From NCBI RefSeq assembly GCF_030867145.1, contig NC_134443.1:1798001-1862000 (forward strand): a stretch of 64,000 nt of DNA. Direction: 5' to 3'. A program made the translations under genes and the position numbers. How positions within the stretch are numbered: the stretch's first letter is position 1; each line of letters opens with the position of its first letter. The notes beneath the pieces were generated by a model, which saw nothing but the letters and a program-made list of their open reading frames with translations, had not been told where the DNA came from and did no database searches. This stretch comes from Opisthocomus hoazin (Eukaryota; Chordata; Aves; Opisthocomiformes; Opisthocomidae). This document shows positions 49,046 through 57,232 of this stretch, one piece after another.

Positions 49046-50029
49046 TCACGGGGACGGGCGGGCGGCGGCACCCTTGGCTGTGCCCTTGGTAGAGCTGGTG
49101 TCTGCGGGTCCCGCGGTGTCCTGGGGCACGCACAGCTCCACGGCGCTCTGCGGTGTGCGTGTCCCCGTGGGTTCTGCGGCGCTCTGGGACACGCATGGCT
49201 CCGTACAGATCACGCTTTGGGATGTGCAGGGATCCACGCGTGTAACCGAGCACTGATCAGGGCAGGGATCACCAATAGTCACACCCTGAGCACAGCAGGG
49301 CTCCTCCGTGTAGGTCTCGAGCACCTCAAGGGTGCAGGGCTCCACAGATGAGATCGGGTCCTGCAAGGGGATGTTTTCCACGCAGGTCCCAGCTGTCTCA
49401 GGGATGCAAAGCTCCACCGGCGAGACTGGAGGCTGGAGGGGAAAGGTCTTCACACAGGTCCCAACTGTCTCGAGGGTGCAGGGATCCATTGCTGAGGTTG
49501 GGTGCTGCACGAGGAAGGTTTCCACGCAGGTCCCAGCTGTCTCAGGGATGCAGGGATCCACTGGTGAGATTGCGTGCTGGAAGGGGAAGTTTTCCACACG
49601 TGTCCCAACTGTCTCAGGGGTGCAGAGCTCCACTGGCGAGGCTGTGGGCTGGAACGGGAAGTTGATCCCTCCCTTGCTTTGAGGAGGGTCACAGGGGGTT
49701 GCTGCTGGGCACACGCAGGCACCCACGCATGGAGGTGCGCAGGAGTCCAAGGCAGCTGCCTGCTCAAGGCAGCAGGCATCCCCAGGCACGGGGACAGCCG
49801 GAGGTGGGCAGGTTGGCCCAACCTGAGGGCAAGCATCCAGGCAGGTGACTGCACCCTGACGCGGGTAGGGGTCCATCTGGACAGTCTGCTCAGGGCAGGG
49901 TTGCATGTCCTGCACGGGGCAGGCATCCAGGTCCACCACAGCACAGTGCGATGGGCGAGTGTCAGCGTGCGCAGCCTTCCCCGTGCAGGCAGGAGGAGGC
50001 AGGCAGGGCAGCTTGCACTGGGAGGACAT
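49046..50029 (-). CDS. Cysteine/proline-rich EDC protein with 24-residue repeats
   Basis: A single coding exon of 327 residues starting MSSQCKLPCLPPPAC, the N-terminal signature of simple EDC (SEDC) cornification proteins. Residues about 121-243 hold five 24-residue repeats of the type SPVELCIPETAGTCVENF(P/L)xQ, each with one or two Cys. Before them is a Cys/Pro/Asp-rich part (DACPVQDMQPCPEQTV), and after them DPC and EPC motifs and a Thr/Ala/Ser-rich tail. The ATG at 50029 follows a 21-nt leader after the acceptor CTTTCAG, and the leader resembles those of SCFN and CRNN. By analogy it is a cross-linked structural protein of the cornified envelope. I cannot assign one of the published avian EDC names with certainty. 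Confidence 0.85.
   Translation of the reverse strand: MSSQCKLPCLPPPACTGKAAHADTRPSHCAVVDLDACPVQDMQPCPEQTVQMDPYPRQGAVTCLDACPQVGPTCPPPAVPVPGDACCLEQAAALDSCAPPCVGACVCPAATPCDPPQSKGGINFPFQPTASPVELCTPETVGTRVENFPFQHAISPVDPCIPETAGTCVETFLVQHPTSAMDPCTLETVGTCVKTFPLQPPVSPVELCIPETAGTCVENIPLQDPISSVEPCTLEVLETYTEEPCCAQGVTIGDPCPDQCSVTRVDPCTSQSVICTEPCVSQSAAEPTGTRTPQSAVELCVPQDTAGPADTSSTKGTAKGAAARPSP
49300..49665 (-). repeat. 72-bp coding repeats of the 49-kb EDC gene
   Basis: Five imperfect 72-bp (24-codon) units. Conserved positions are Pro-Val-(E/D)-x-Cys, Glu-Thr-(V/A)-Gly-Thr-Cys-Val and a final Phe-Pro-(F/L)-Gln or similar. The last unit is degenerate (LEVLETYTEEPCC). Confidence 0.85.
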
Positions 50030-50050
50030 CTTTCTGCACTGCAGGCAAGC

Positions 50051-50909
50051 CTGAAAGAAAAAGAGCTATTTGGTGTCTACTAACCCAAAGCATCAGACAT
50101 TTCACTCTTGGCTGGTGAATTCTTTAGCAAGACAGTTGCTATTTATGCCATGATTTGGTAATGAAATAAGGAAAAGAGAGGAAATTTCCTTTTTTTGCTT
50201 TTCAAAATTCTGCAACCACTCCTTATGAAAAGAAGTTTGGTCATTCTGTTTTTCCGTATAAACTTCCAAACAGCTTTTCTTATTAAAATCTGTTTTAAGC
50301 CAAACAATTTCACCCTAGCAGCATTTTCTAGGATAAGGATAACAGTGGGTTTAATTAACGTTTTCAGCAGGTTTATAAACTTCAAGTTAATCACTTCTAT
50401 TTTCGAGAGATTTGCTGCTTGTCCTGAAGCTCTCTTGCAGGAGAATACCCATCTCGCAAGAGGTGCAGCTATCACTGTCCTCCCTTTACCGTGGCTAAAA
50501 GCAGCAACAGGCTAGACAGGTAAAAGACAGACGTAGTTGTTCAGGCTTACCCTGATGCCGGGCGCTCTTACCTGGGAGCTTGGCCGCTGCCGTACGCGAT
50601 GCTGCAGTTGCTTCACCGCTTAGACGAGAGCTACGTGTGCAGCAGTTGCGGCTCCTGCCTGCCGTGTTTTAGCCCTCTAAATCCAGAGCTGAGACAACTG
50701 GAAGCGTTTTGCAGAGCATCCATGGGAATTACAGCAAAGTAAGTGCGAAGGAAGAGGATTATTACTCTTTCAAACTCTTATCAGCAGGGAAGTGTGAGAG
50801 CCAATAAACAATTTCCTTTACACAGCTGGTGGCAGTAATCTATTCCAGCAAATACAGAAAATTCACACCAGTAATAGGCTTAGATCTATACAATCCCGAA
50901 GATACTTAC
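50051..50909 (-). other. Intron 1 of the 49-kb EDC gene (one of two models)
   Basis: The acceptor CTTTCAG ends at 50051. The best donor is GTAAGTATC starting at 50909, giving an 859-bp intron; a second donor, GTAAGAGC at 50571, would give a shorter one. Nothing else is recognised inside. Confidence 0.5.
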
Positions 50910-50982
50910 CCAGCTCAGTATCAGCAAATAAAGGCAGCGAGCAGACACGGCAGCTTTAACCGGAGATCTGCCTTGTATATTC
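50910..50982 (-). promoter_or_regulatory. Probable promoter and exon 1 of the 49-kb EDC gene
   Basis: A TATA-like AATATACAA on the minus strand around 50982-50974 lies about 65 nt upstream of the strong donor at 50909. The spacing matches SCFN and CRNN (TATA, about 35-nt non-coding exon 1, donor). It is the better of two candidates. Confidence 0.45.
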
Positions 50983-53089
50983 AAGAGCCTGGCCTCCAGA
51001 GGTGAGGTGCCCCAGGCGCACAGACAAGCTACCCTTTGCTATCCCAGACCTGCTCCGCCTCTGCCCTGAGATGGATTATTTGACTAATTATTTTTAATGG
51101 AAACCGGCTATTTCCGTGGCTGTAGCATAACCTCAAGTGAGCAAAGATGGCCTGCGAATTCACGTGTCCTCTCAACGGGGCTGACGTCAGAGAAGAATTT
51201 GGGAAATGAATGGATTCTCGACCTGCTCTCAAATAGTTGCCCAGTCATGGGTCAGTTTTTCTGTGACGGTAGAACATCCTCCAGCCCAACACATCATATG
51301 GGCCATTAAGGACAGGATGGCACGTGGGATCTGGGGGATTCTTTTATTTTTAGCCACATTTGACCTCTTTCTGTCACTGCCCCTGTCCTGTTCACGCATG
51401 GTGCCGCTGGTGGCGATGTCCTGATGTGCTTCTGGAAACTCTTATATCATCGCTCGTCTCGTGATGTTTTGCATTTTCTGCTCAAGCTCTGACTCAAATA
51501 ACCCAATGCTGTTCCGTCGCCATGACGTTGCCTTTTATCTTCATGCACCCCTGAAGAGCAGAAGAGTGATACGAGGAGTGACCACCACCCTTTTCCTTTC
51601 AGCCCACTGGTTTACCAAAGTCAGCTGAATTATACTAAAGGTTAATTCAAATCGCTGTGGTCAGCAGCAAACTGGCAACCCAAGTGGTCACGATGCCCAC
51701 ATTTACTTATTTCCACCTAAATAACCAAAAGCCGCTACACTGGTCACCACTGTGCTCAGCGGCGTGGACATCACATTGAAAGGGTAGCGTGCAGACACAA
51801 GAATGTGCCTTCGTCTCCGGATTATATATGCCCTCGTCTCTGCATGCAAGTAATACTGGTCCGATGCTTGTGTCACCAGGTGACTTAAGGCCAGTTTGGA
51901 GTGAGCAGAGAAGGAAGCTTCAAAGTCTTTGATCTCTCTCAGGCAAGGAAATTGTTGGCTCTTCCTTCTCTCTTACAATGAGGGATTTGCAGAAGAGAAG
52001 ATTTTTACTTGACTGCAATTGTGGGAGGCAGAAAGCAGCAACTCCAGGCTGCAGCAGTCATGCACAGTTCACTGTCTTTTGTGATGGGTGTATCTCAGTC
52101 TTGGTTTAGCCCACCATGTGATCGAAATGTGCACGGCAAACCGAAAAGGGCCGCTACCATGGACGCTATGGTCCGAGCACCGAACGCAGATGGTGCATCA
52201 CCCTGGCGCGTGGCTGCATGGAGATGGGCCACTGCAGGAGAAGTCCTGGAAGGAGCTTAAGTGACACTGAAGATCTTCACACAGTGTGAAGCCTTCCCCG
52301 GCTGCCTAACTGCTAAAATCATAACAAATTTTGGCTATGCTGGCATACTGTACTTAGTTGAGGAGCAGAGGTGTTATGAAGCTGCCCAGAAAACTTGGGT
52401 GTTCCCAGGTACTGGGCTGCACTCTCCAGCATACACCAGCAGTTATGGAGGGTGAGTGCTCCCCTCCATCTGGCAGATGTGAGACCACATCTGGTTGCTG
52501 TGTCCAGTTTGGGGCCCACAGTGTAAGACAGTCTCCAATAAACTGGGGTGAGTCCAGTGGAGACCATCCAGATAGTCCAGGGGCCTTGAGGCGATGATGG
52601 ATGGGGAGAGGTTGAAGGACCTGCTCACCCTGGAAAGGAAAAGACTTAGGGGAGATCCTGGGGATCAGCTATCTAAAAAGTATTAATGGAGAGGCTCTTC
52701 TCAGAGGTGGGCAGAGACAGGGTGAGAGGCAATGACTACAGACTGCAGTAAGGGAAATTCTGACCAGATTATCGGGAATAAAATTCTCAGAAGGAGGGAT
52801 ATTGTGTGCAAGGAAGAGCAAGCAAACTTGCACAGTAGGACAGAACAAAACCGCTTACAGAGTCCTATCCCATCTGCAGTCGTGGTCTGTACAGCTGTCT
52901 CAGGGTGCAAGAATACATACCAAATTAATTTTTATCAAAACAAAGTTTAATCCCGAGGGGGATTGTTTCCATGCTGGATCATCAGTTCTTTGTTCCCTGT
53001 CCCCCGTAGGAAATACACGGATCCGGAATTCAAGCTTGCAGGCAGCAGTCATAGAGTCGCATGTACCACTTCAGTGGCTAGGTTTCGTT
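50983..53089. other. Intergenic region between divergent EDC genes
   Basis: About 2.1 kb between the start of the minus-strand 49-kb gene and the promoter of the plus-strand 54-kb gene. It contains a CR1 fragment at about 52.45-52.77 kb. The rest shows no gene. Confidence 0.5.
52450..52770 (+). mobile_element. Degraded CR1 LINE fragment (reverse transcriptase 3' region and part of the 3'UTR)
   Basis: Reads in CR1 sense order: CTGTGTCCAGTTTGGGGCCC, GAGGTTGAAGGACCTGCTC, GACTTAGGGGAGATCCTGG, GAGGCTCTTCTCAGAGGTGG and GGTGAGAGGCAATGACTACA. These correspond to the end of the CR1 second ORF and following sequence. Diverged and lacking both ends; boundaries approximate. Confidence 0.75.
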
Positions 53090-53282
53090 AAAAATTATAA
53101 TGTAAGCAAGTAATTTACGGACTGGAGGAGGAGCAGGTCTGGATTATTAAAAATTTTATTTCCATACCCCTGAGGTGTCTCACTTCCGGAGACACGGACA
53201 CTGAAATCATATAAAAGGATTCATATTGTAGTGTTTCTTAAACCGTTTTGGTTTCGTTTGCCAGTTGCTGGTGCTGAACTGG
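53090..53282 (+). promoter_or_regulatory. Promoter and non-coding exon 1 of the 54-kb cysteine-rich gene
   Basis: TATAAAA at 53210-53216. The start is inferred near 53240, and exon 1 ends GAACTGG at 53282 before GTAAGTCT. Upstream elements ATGTAAGCAA (53099-53108), CCATACCCCTG (53162-53172) and TTCCGGAGA (53184-53192) recur in the same order upstream of the 63-kb gene. Confidence 0.7.
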
Positions 53283-54232
53283 GTAAGTCTCTCTTGGCTT
53301 ACTGGGAAGCAATGGAGTGGCTGGGGTTATTTAATTTTTTAATGTTTTCTGCAGAAGCAAGTTAGAAGACTTATGAGTGCTTCTGCTTAGCGAGATTTGT
53401 TTATGGTATTTATCAGGCAGCTGAGCTAAGGGTAAACATTCATTCCATCTTCTACCAGTCTTTATTTGCTGTATGTTTTGCAATTGCTGTGCTTTCCCCA
53501 TCAAGATGTTTCTCAGGGTAGTTGAGAGTGGACTAGCCTCTCTCTCTCCTCAGTGACATTGGTACCCTGTTTTAACCAGGAAATTATTGGGTTTGCGAGA
53601 GATCAAAAGGCAAGGCTGGGACTTCAAAGGAAAAAAGTGGGAGGGAAGATAAGAAGTGGAGACTTGCAGGCTGCAAGGGTAAACAAAGCCTGGAAGGAAG
53701 GCTGGATGAGAAGAGCTAGGACTTCTGTGGGAGAGGTGGGAAAGCAGCTGCACTGTGTCAGGTTCTTTGCTTGTGGAAGTTTTCCGGCACGACGCCTTGA
53801 CTCACGTCCTCTAGCTGAGGACCTGCGTGTAGACAGGGCACTGTTGGAAGCCTCGTAGTCTCCCTTTTGTGTGGAAATAGGGAAGTAATGTCAAAGAGTT
53901 AATCCCAAACCAAGGGGACTTGTGAAGAGGTGGGGGCTGTCATGGCTTCAGATCCTGGGGTATAATCTAGCTGAGTCCAAATAACACCACTTCTTTCTTT
54001 TTTCCTGTTTTGAGAAGAAGTTGTTTGAAATGTATGTGCAGCCAGTAGCTACAAACTTGTTTAAAATGCTTTCAGGTGGAGTTAGAGCCGTGCAGTGGAT
54101 TTCAGGCTGTTTGACCAGTATATTGTTCAGTATTCCACCGGAAAAAGCATAGTTCAACTCACTGTATAAAACAGCTTTCTGAAAGCTGAATGTCTCTGTT
54201 TTCCACACAGTATATTCTTTTCCTGCTTTCAG
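53283..54232 (+). other. Intron 1 of the 54-kb cysteine-rich gene
   Basis: A 950-bp 5'UTR intron, donor GTAAGTCT and acceptor TCCTGCTTTCAG ending at 54232. The 5' 50 bp resemble intron 1 of the 63-kb gene. No other feature is seen. Confidence 0.7.
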
Positions 54233-54252
54233 ACATTGTCCCTCCCTCAAAG

Positions 54253-56835
54253 ATGCATTGCCAAAATGATTGCCAACTGAGACAGATCTGCCTTCCACCT
54301 CCCACCATCCTGGTGAAGAATTTTCCTGTCCGGGTGGATCCCTGTGGCCTTGCCTGCAACATCCAGTGCTTGGCTCCATGTGTGGATCCCTGCTGCTATG
54401 CCAGGATTCCTCAGGGCACCACCACTTACGTGAACCTGGGTAATCTTGGTGTGACGCAGACTGCCAGGAGTGTGGATCCATGCTGCCTCGGGGTCACCAC
54501 GTGTGTGCCTACGTGCTGTGAGGAAGTGACCAAGTGTACCACCACGTGTGTGGATCCCTGCTGCAAGGAAGTGACCAAGTGCACCACCACGTGTGTGGAT
54601 CCCTGCTGCAAGGAAGTGACCAAGTGCACCACCACGTGCGTGAATCCATGCTGTGAGGAGGTGACCAAGTGCACGACCACGTGTGTAGATCCCTGCTGCA
54701 AGGAAGTGACCAAGTGTACCACCACGTGTGTGGATCCCTGCTGCAAGGAAGTGACCAAGTGCACCACCACGTGCGTGAATCCATGCTGTGAGGAGGTGAC
54801 CAAGTGCACGACCACGTGTGTAGATCCCTGCTGCAAGGAAGTGACCAAGTGTACCACCACATGTGTGGATCCCTGCTGCAAGGAAGTGACCAAGTGCACC
54901 ACCACGTGTGTAGATCCCTGCTGCAAGGAAGTGACCAAGTGCACGACCACGTGTGTAGATCCCTGCTGCAAGGAAGTGACCAAGTGTACCACCACGTGTG
55001 TAGATCCCTGCTGCAAGGAAGTGACCAAGTGTACCACCACGTGTGTAGATCCCTGCTGCAAGGAAGTGACCAAGTGTACCACCACGTGTGTAGATCCCTG
55101 CTGCAAGGAAGTGACCAAGTGTACCACCACATGTGTTAACCCGTGCTGTGAGGAAGTGACCAAGTGTACCACCACGTGTGTGGATCCCTGCTGCAAGGAA
55201 GTGACCAAGTGTACCACCACGTGTGTTAACCCGTGCTGTGAGGAAGTGACCAAGTGTACCACCACGTGTGTGGATCCCTGCTGCAAGGAAGTGACCAAGT
55301 GTACCACCACGTGTGTTAACCCGTGCTGTGAGGAAGTGACCAAGTGTACCACCACGTGTGTAGATCCCTGCTGCAAGGAGGTGACCAAGTGCACCACCAC
55401 ATGCGTGGAACCCTGCTGCAAGGAAGTGACCAAGTGCACCACCACATGCATTGATCCGTGTTGTGGAGAAGTGACGAAATGCACCACCAGATGTGTGGAT
55501 CCTTGCTGTGGAGGTGTCGCCAGATGCACCACTAAGTGTGTGGATCCGTGCTGTGACAGAGTGACCAAGTGCACAACCAGGTGTGTGGATCCATGCTGTA
55601 GAGAGGTGACCAAGTGTACCACCACGTGTGTGGATCCGTGCTGTGGAGGTGTCACCAGATACACCACAAAGTGTGTGGATCCATGCTGTGACAGAGTGAC
55701 CAAGTGCACGACCAGGTGTGTGGAACCATGCTGTAGAGAGGTGACCAAATGCACTACAAAGTGTGTGGATCCATGCTGTGAAGCTGTGACCAGATGCACC
55801 ACCAGGTGCATAGATCCATGCTGTGGAGGTATCACCAGATACACCACTCAGTGTGTGGATCCGTGCTGCAGCAGAGTGACCAAATGCACCACCAGATGCG
55901 TAGATCCATGCTGTGGAGGAGTGACAAGGTGCGCAACCAGGTGTGTGGCTCCATGCTGTGGAGGAGTGACCAAGTGTGCTACCCGGTGTGTGGATCCCTG
56001 CTGTGGAGCTGTGACCAGATGCACTACTAAGTGTGTGGAGCCATGCTGTGGGAGGGTGACCAAGTGCACCACGAGGTGCGTGGATCCCTGCTGTTGTGGA
56101 GTGACCAAGTGCACCACCACGTGCGTGAATCCATGCTGTGAGGAGGTGACCAAGTGCACCACCACGTGCGTGGATCCCTGCTGCAAGGAGGTGACCAAGT
56201 GCACCACCACCTGTGTGGAACCCTGCTGCAAGGAGGTGACCAAGTGCACCACCACCTGTGTGGAACCCTGCTGCAAGGAGGTGACCAAGTGCACGACCAC
56301 GTGCGTGAATCCATGCTGTGAGGAGGTGACCAAGTGCACGACCACTTGCGTGGATCCCTGCTGCAAGGAAGTGACCAAGTGCACCACCACGTGTGTTGAT
56401 CCCTGCTGTACTGAGGTGACCAAGTGTACCACCACGTGTGTAGATCCCTGCTGTACTGAAGTGACCAAGTGTACCACCACGTGTGTAGATCCCTGCTGCA
56501 AGGAGGTGACCAAGTGCACTACCACGTGTGTAGATCCCTGCTGTAGTGAGGTGACCAAGTGCACGACCACGTGTGTGGATCCCTGCTGTAGTGAGGTGAC
56601 CAAGTGCACGACCACGTGTGTAGATCCCTGCTGCAGTGAGGTGACCAAGTGCACCACCACGTGCGTGGATCCCTGCTGTGGGGGCGTTCAGGCTGTTACG
56701 AAGTGTGTGGAATCCTGTCCCACCGCCTGCGTTACACAAGCCAGCCCGCAGTGCGTGTGCGTGTGCTCTGCCTGTGGCCGGCGCTACGCCATCACTTGCG
56801 CAGATGTCTGCCGTCGTAAGTGCAGGGCTCCCTGA
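54253..56835 (+). CDS. Cysteine-rich EDC protein with about 48 15-residue repeats (860 aa)
   Basis: One coding exon. I start at the ATG at 54253 (MHCQNDCQLRQICLPPP), 20 nt after the acceptor; an in-frame ATG at 54190 lies in the intron. After a unique N-terminus (about 90 residues) come about 48 tandem copies of VTKCTTTCVDPCCKE, each with four Cys, so roughly a quarter of the protein is cysteine. The outer repeats are very uniform. A central block (about 55.44-56.10 kb) is more diverse, with Arg and Gly (GGVTRCTTRCVDPCC). The C-terminus is unique (CVCVCSACGRRYAITC...RRKCRAP). There is no signal peptide and there are almost no hydrophobic stretches. It is presumably an intracellular protein heavily disulfide-bonded in feather or scale cells, comparable to the avian EDC cysteine-rich proteins such as EDCRP, to which I cannot firmly assign it. 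Antisense frames are also open but are by-products of the repeat. Confidence 0.9.
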   Translation: MHCQNDCQLRQICLPPPTILVKNFPVRVDPCGLACNIQCLAPCVDPCCYARIPQGTTTYVNLGNLGVTQTARSVDPCCLGVTTCVPTCCEEVTKCTTTCVDPCCKEVTKCTTTCVDPCCKEVTKCTTTCVNPCCEEVTKCTTTCVDPCCKEVTKCTTTCVDPCCKEVTKCTTTCVNPCCEEVTKCTTTCVDPCCKEVTKCTTTCVDPCCKEVTKCTTTCVDPCCKEVTKCTTTCVDPCCKEVTKCTTTCVDPCCKEVTKCTTTCVDPCCKEVTKCTTTCVDPCCKEVTKCTTTCVNPCCEEVTKCTTTCVDPCCKEVTKCTTTCVNPCCEEVTKCTTTCVDPCCKEVTKCTTTCVNPCCEEVTKCTTTCVDPCCKEVTKCTTTCVEPCCKEVTKCTTTCIDPCCGEVTKCTTRCVDPCCGGVARCTTKCVDPCCDRVTKCTTRCVDPCCREVTKCTTTCVDPCCGGVTRYTTKCVDPCCDRVTKCTTRCVEPCCREVTKCTTKCVDPCCEAVTRCTTRCIDPCCGGITRYTTQCVDPCCSRVTKCTTRCVDPCCGGVTRCATRCVAPCCGGVTKCATRCVDPCCGAVTRCTTKCVEPCCGRVTKCTTRCVDPCCCGVTKCTTTCVNPCCEEVTKCTTTCVDPCCKEVTKCTTTCVEPCCKEVTKCTTTCVEPCCKEVTKCTTTCVNPCCEEVTKCTTTCVDPCCKEVTKCTTTCVDPCCTEVTKCTTTCVDPCCTEVTKCTTTCVDPCCKEVTKCTTTCVDPCCSEVTKCTTTCVDPCCSEVTKCTTTCVDPCCSEVTKCTTTCVDPCCGGVQAVTKCVESCPTACVTQASPQCVCVCSACGRRYAITCADVCRRKCRAP
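54525..56690 (+). repeat. 45-bp coding tandem array, about 48 units
   Basis: 45-bp units with higher-order structure. A 135-bp three-unit block recurs at about 54.64 and 54.77 kb (units with NPCCEE, DPCCKE, DPCCKE). A 90-bp two-unit block (GTTAACCCGTGCTGTGAGGA then a DPCCKE unit) occurs three times at about 55.13-55.38 kb. The NPCCEE unit also reappears near 56.12 and 56.30 kb. The central units are individually diverged. Confidence 0.93.
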
Positions 56836-57226
56836 GGGGCTGCGTGTGAGGGCTCCTGTGGTGGGACCCGCAAGGGAACCCCACCCTGCAGTGCCGTTGC
56901 CTTGTGGGGTCTCCAAAGGCTAAGGAACGAAAACGCTTTGCAGATCCCTCAACCTGCCAACGTCTTCCTCACGTCTTTGCTTTACTAGTGCCCTTCCTGT
57001 CCTGGGAAGCGTAAATCCTCAAACGGTTTTTCTTACGTTCTGCACCGTTTCTGCTATATTTACCTCAAGAACAACGCCTTTCCCTGTAACATGTAACAGA
57101 TTGATTTTGTGCCCCCAGGAATGGTGCCTGGGAGAGAGATCCTGTAACTCTTCTTTGCACTGATGTGGCTGGAAGAATTTCCCTGTTTGTTCTTTCTTGC
57201 CATGTTCTTCTTTTCTTGTATGAAGC

Positions 57227-57232
57227 AATAAA
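57227..57232 (+). promoter_or_regulatory. Poly(A) signal of the 54-kb cysteine-rich gene
   Basis: AATAAA about 390 nt past the stop at 56835, followed by a GT/T-rich stretch. Confidence 0.75.

Noticed and set aside
54190-54252. Upstream in-frame ATG of the 54-kb gene (21 extra residues, MSLFSTQYILFLLSD)
   Set aside because: It lies before a strong polypyrimidine acceptor at 54221-54232 and looks hydrophobic by chance. The EDC plan places the start about 20 nt after the acceptor, at 54253.
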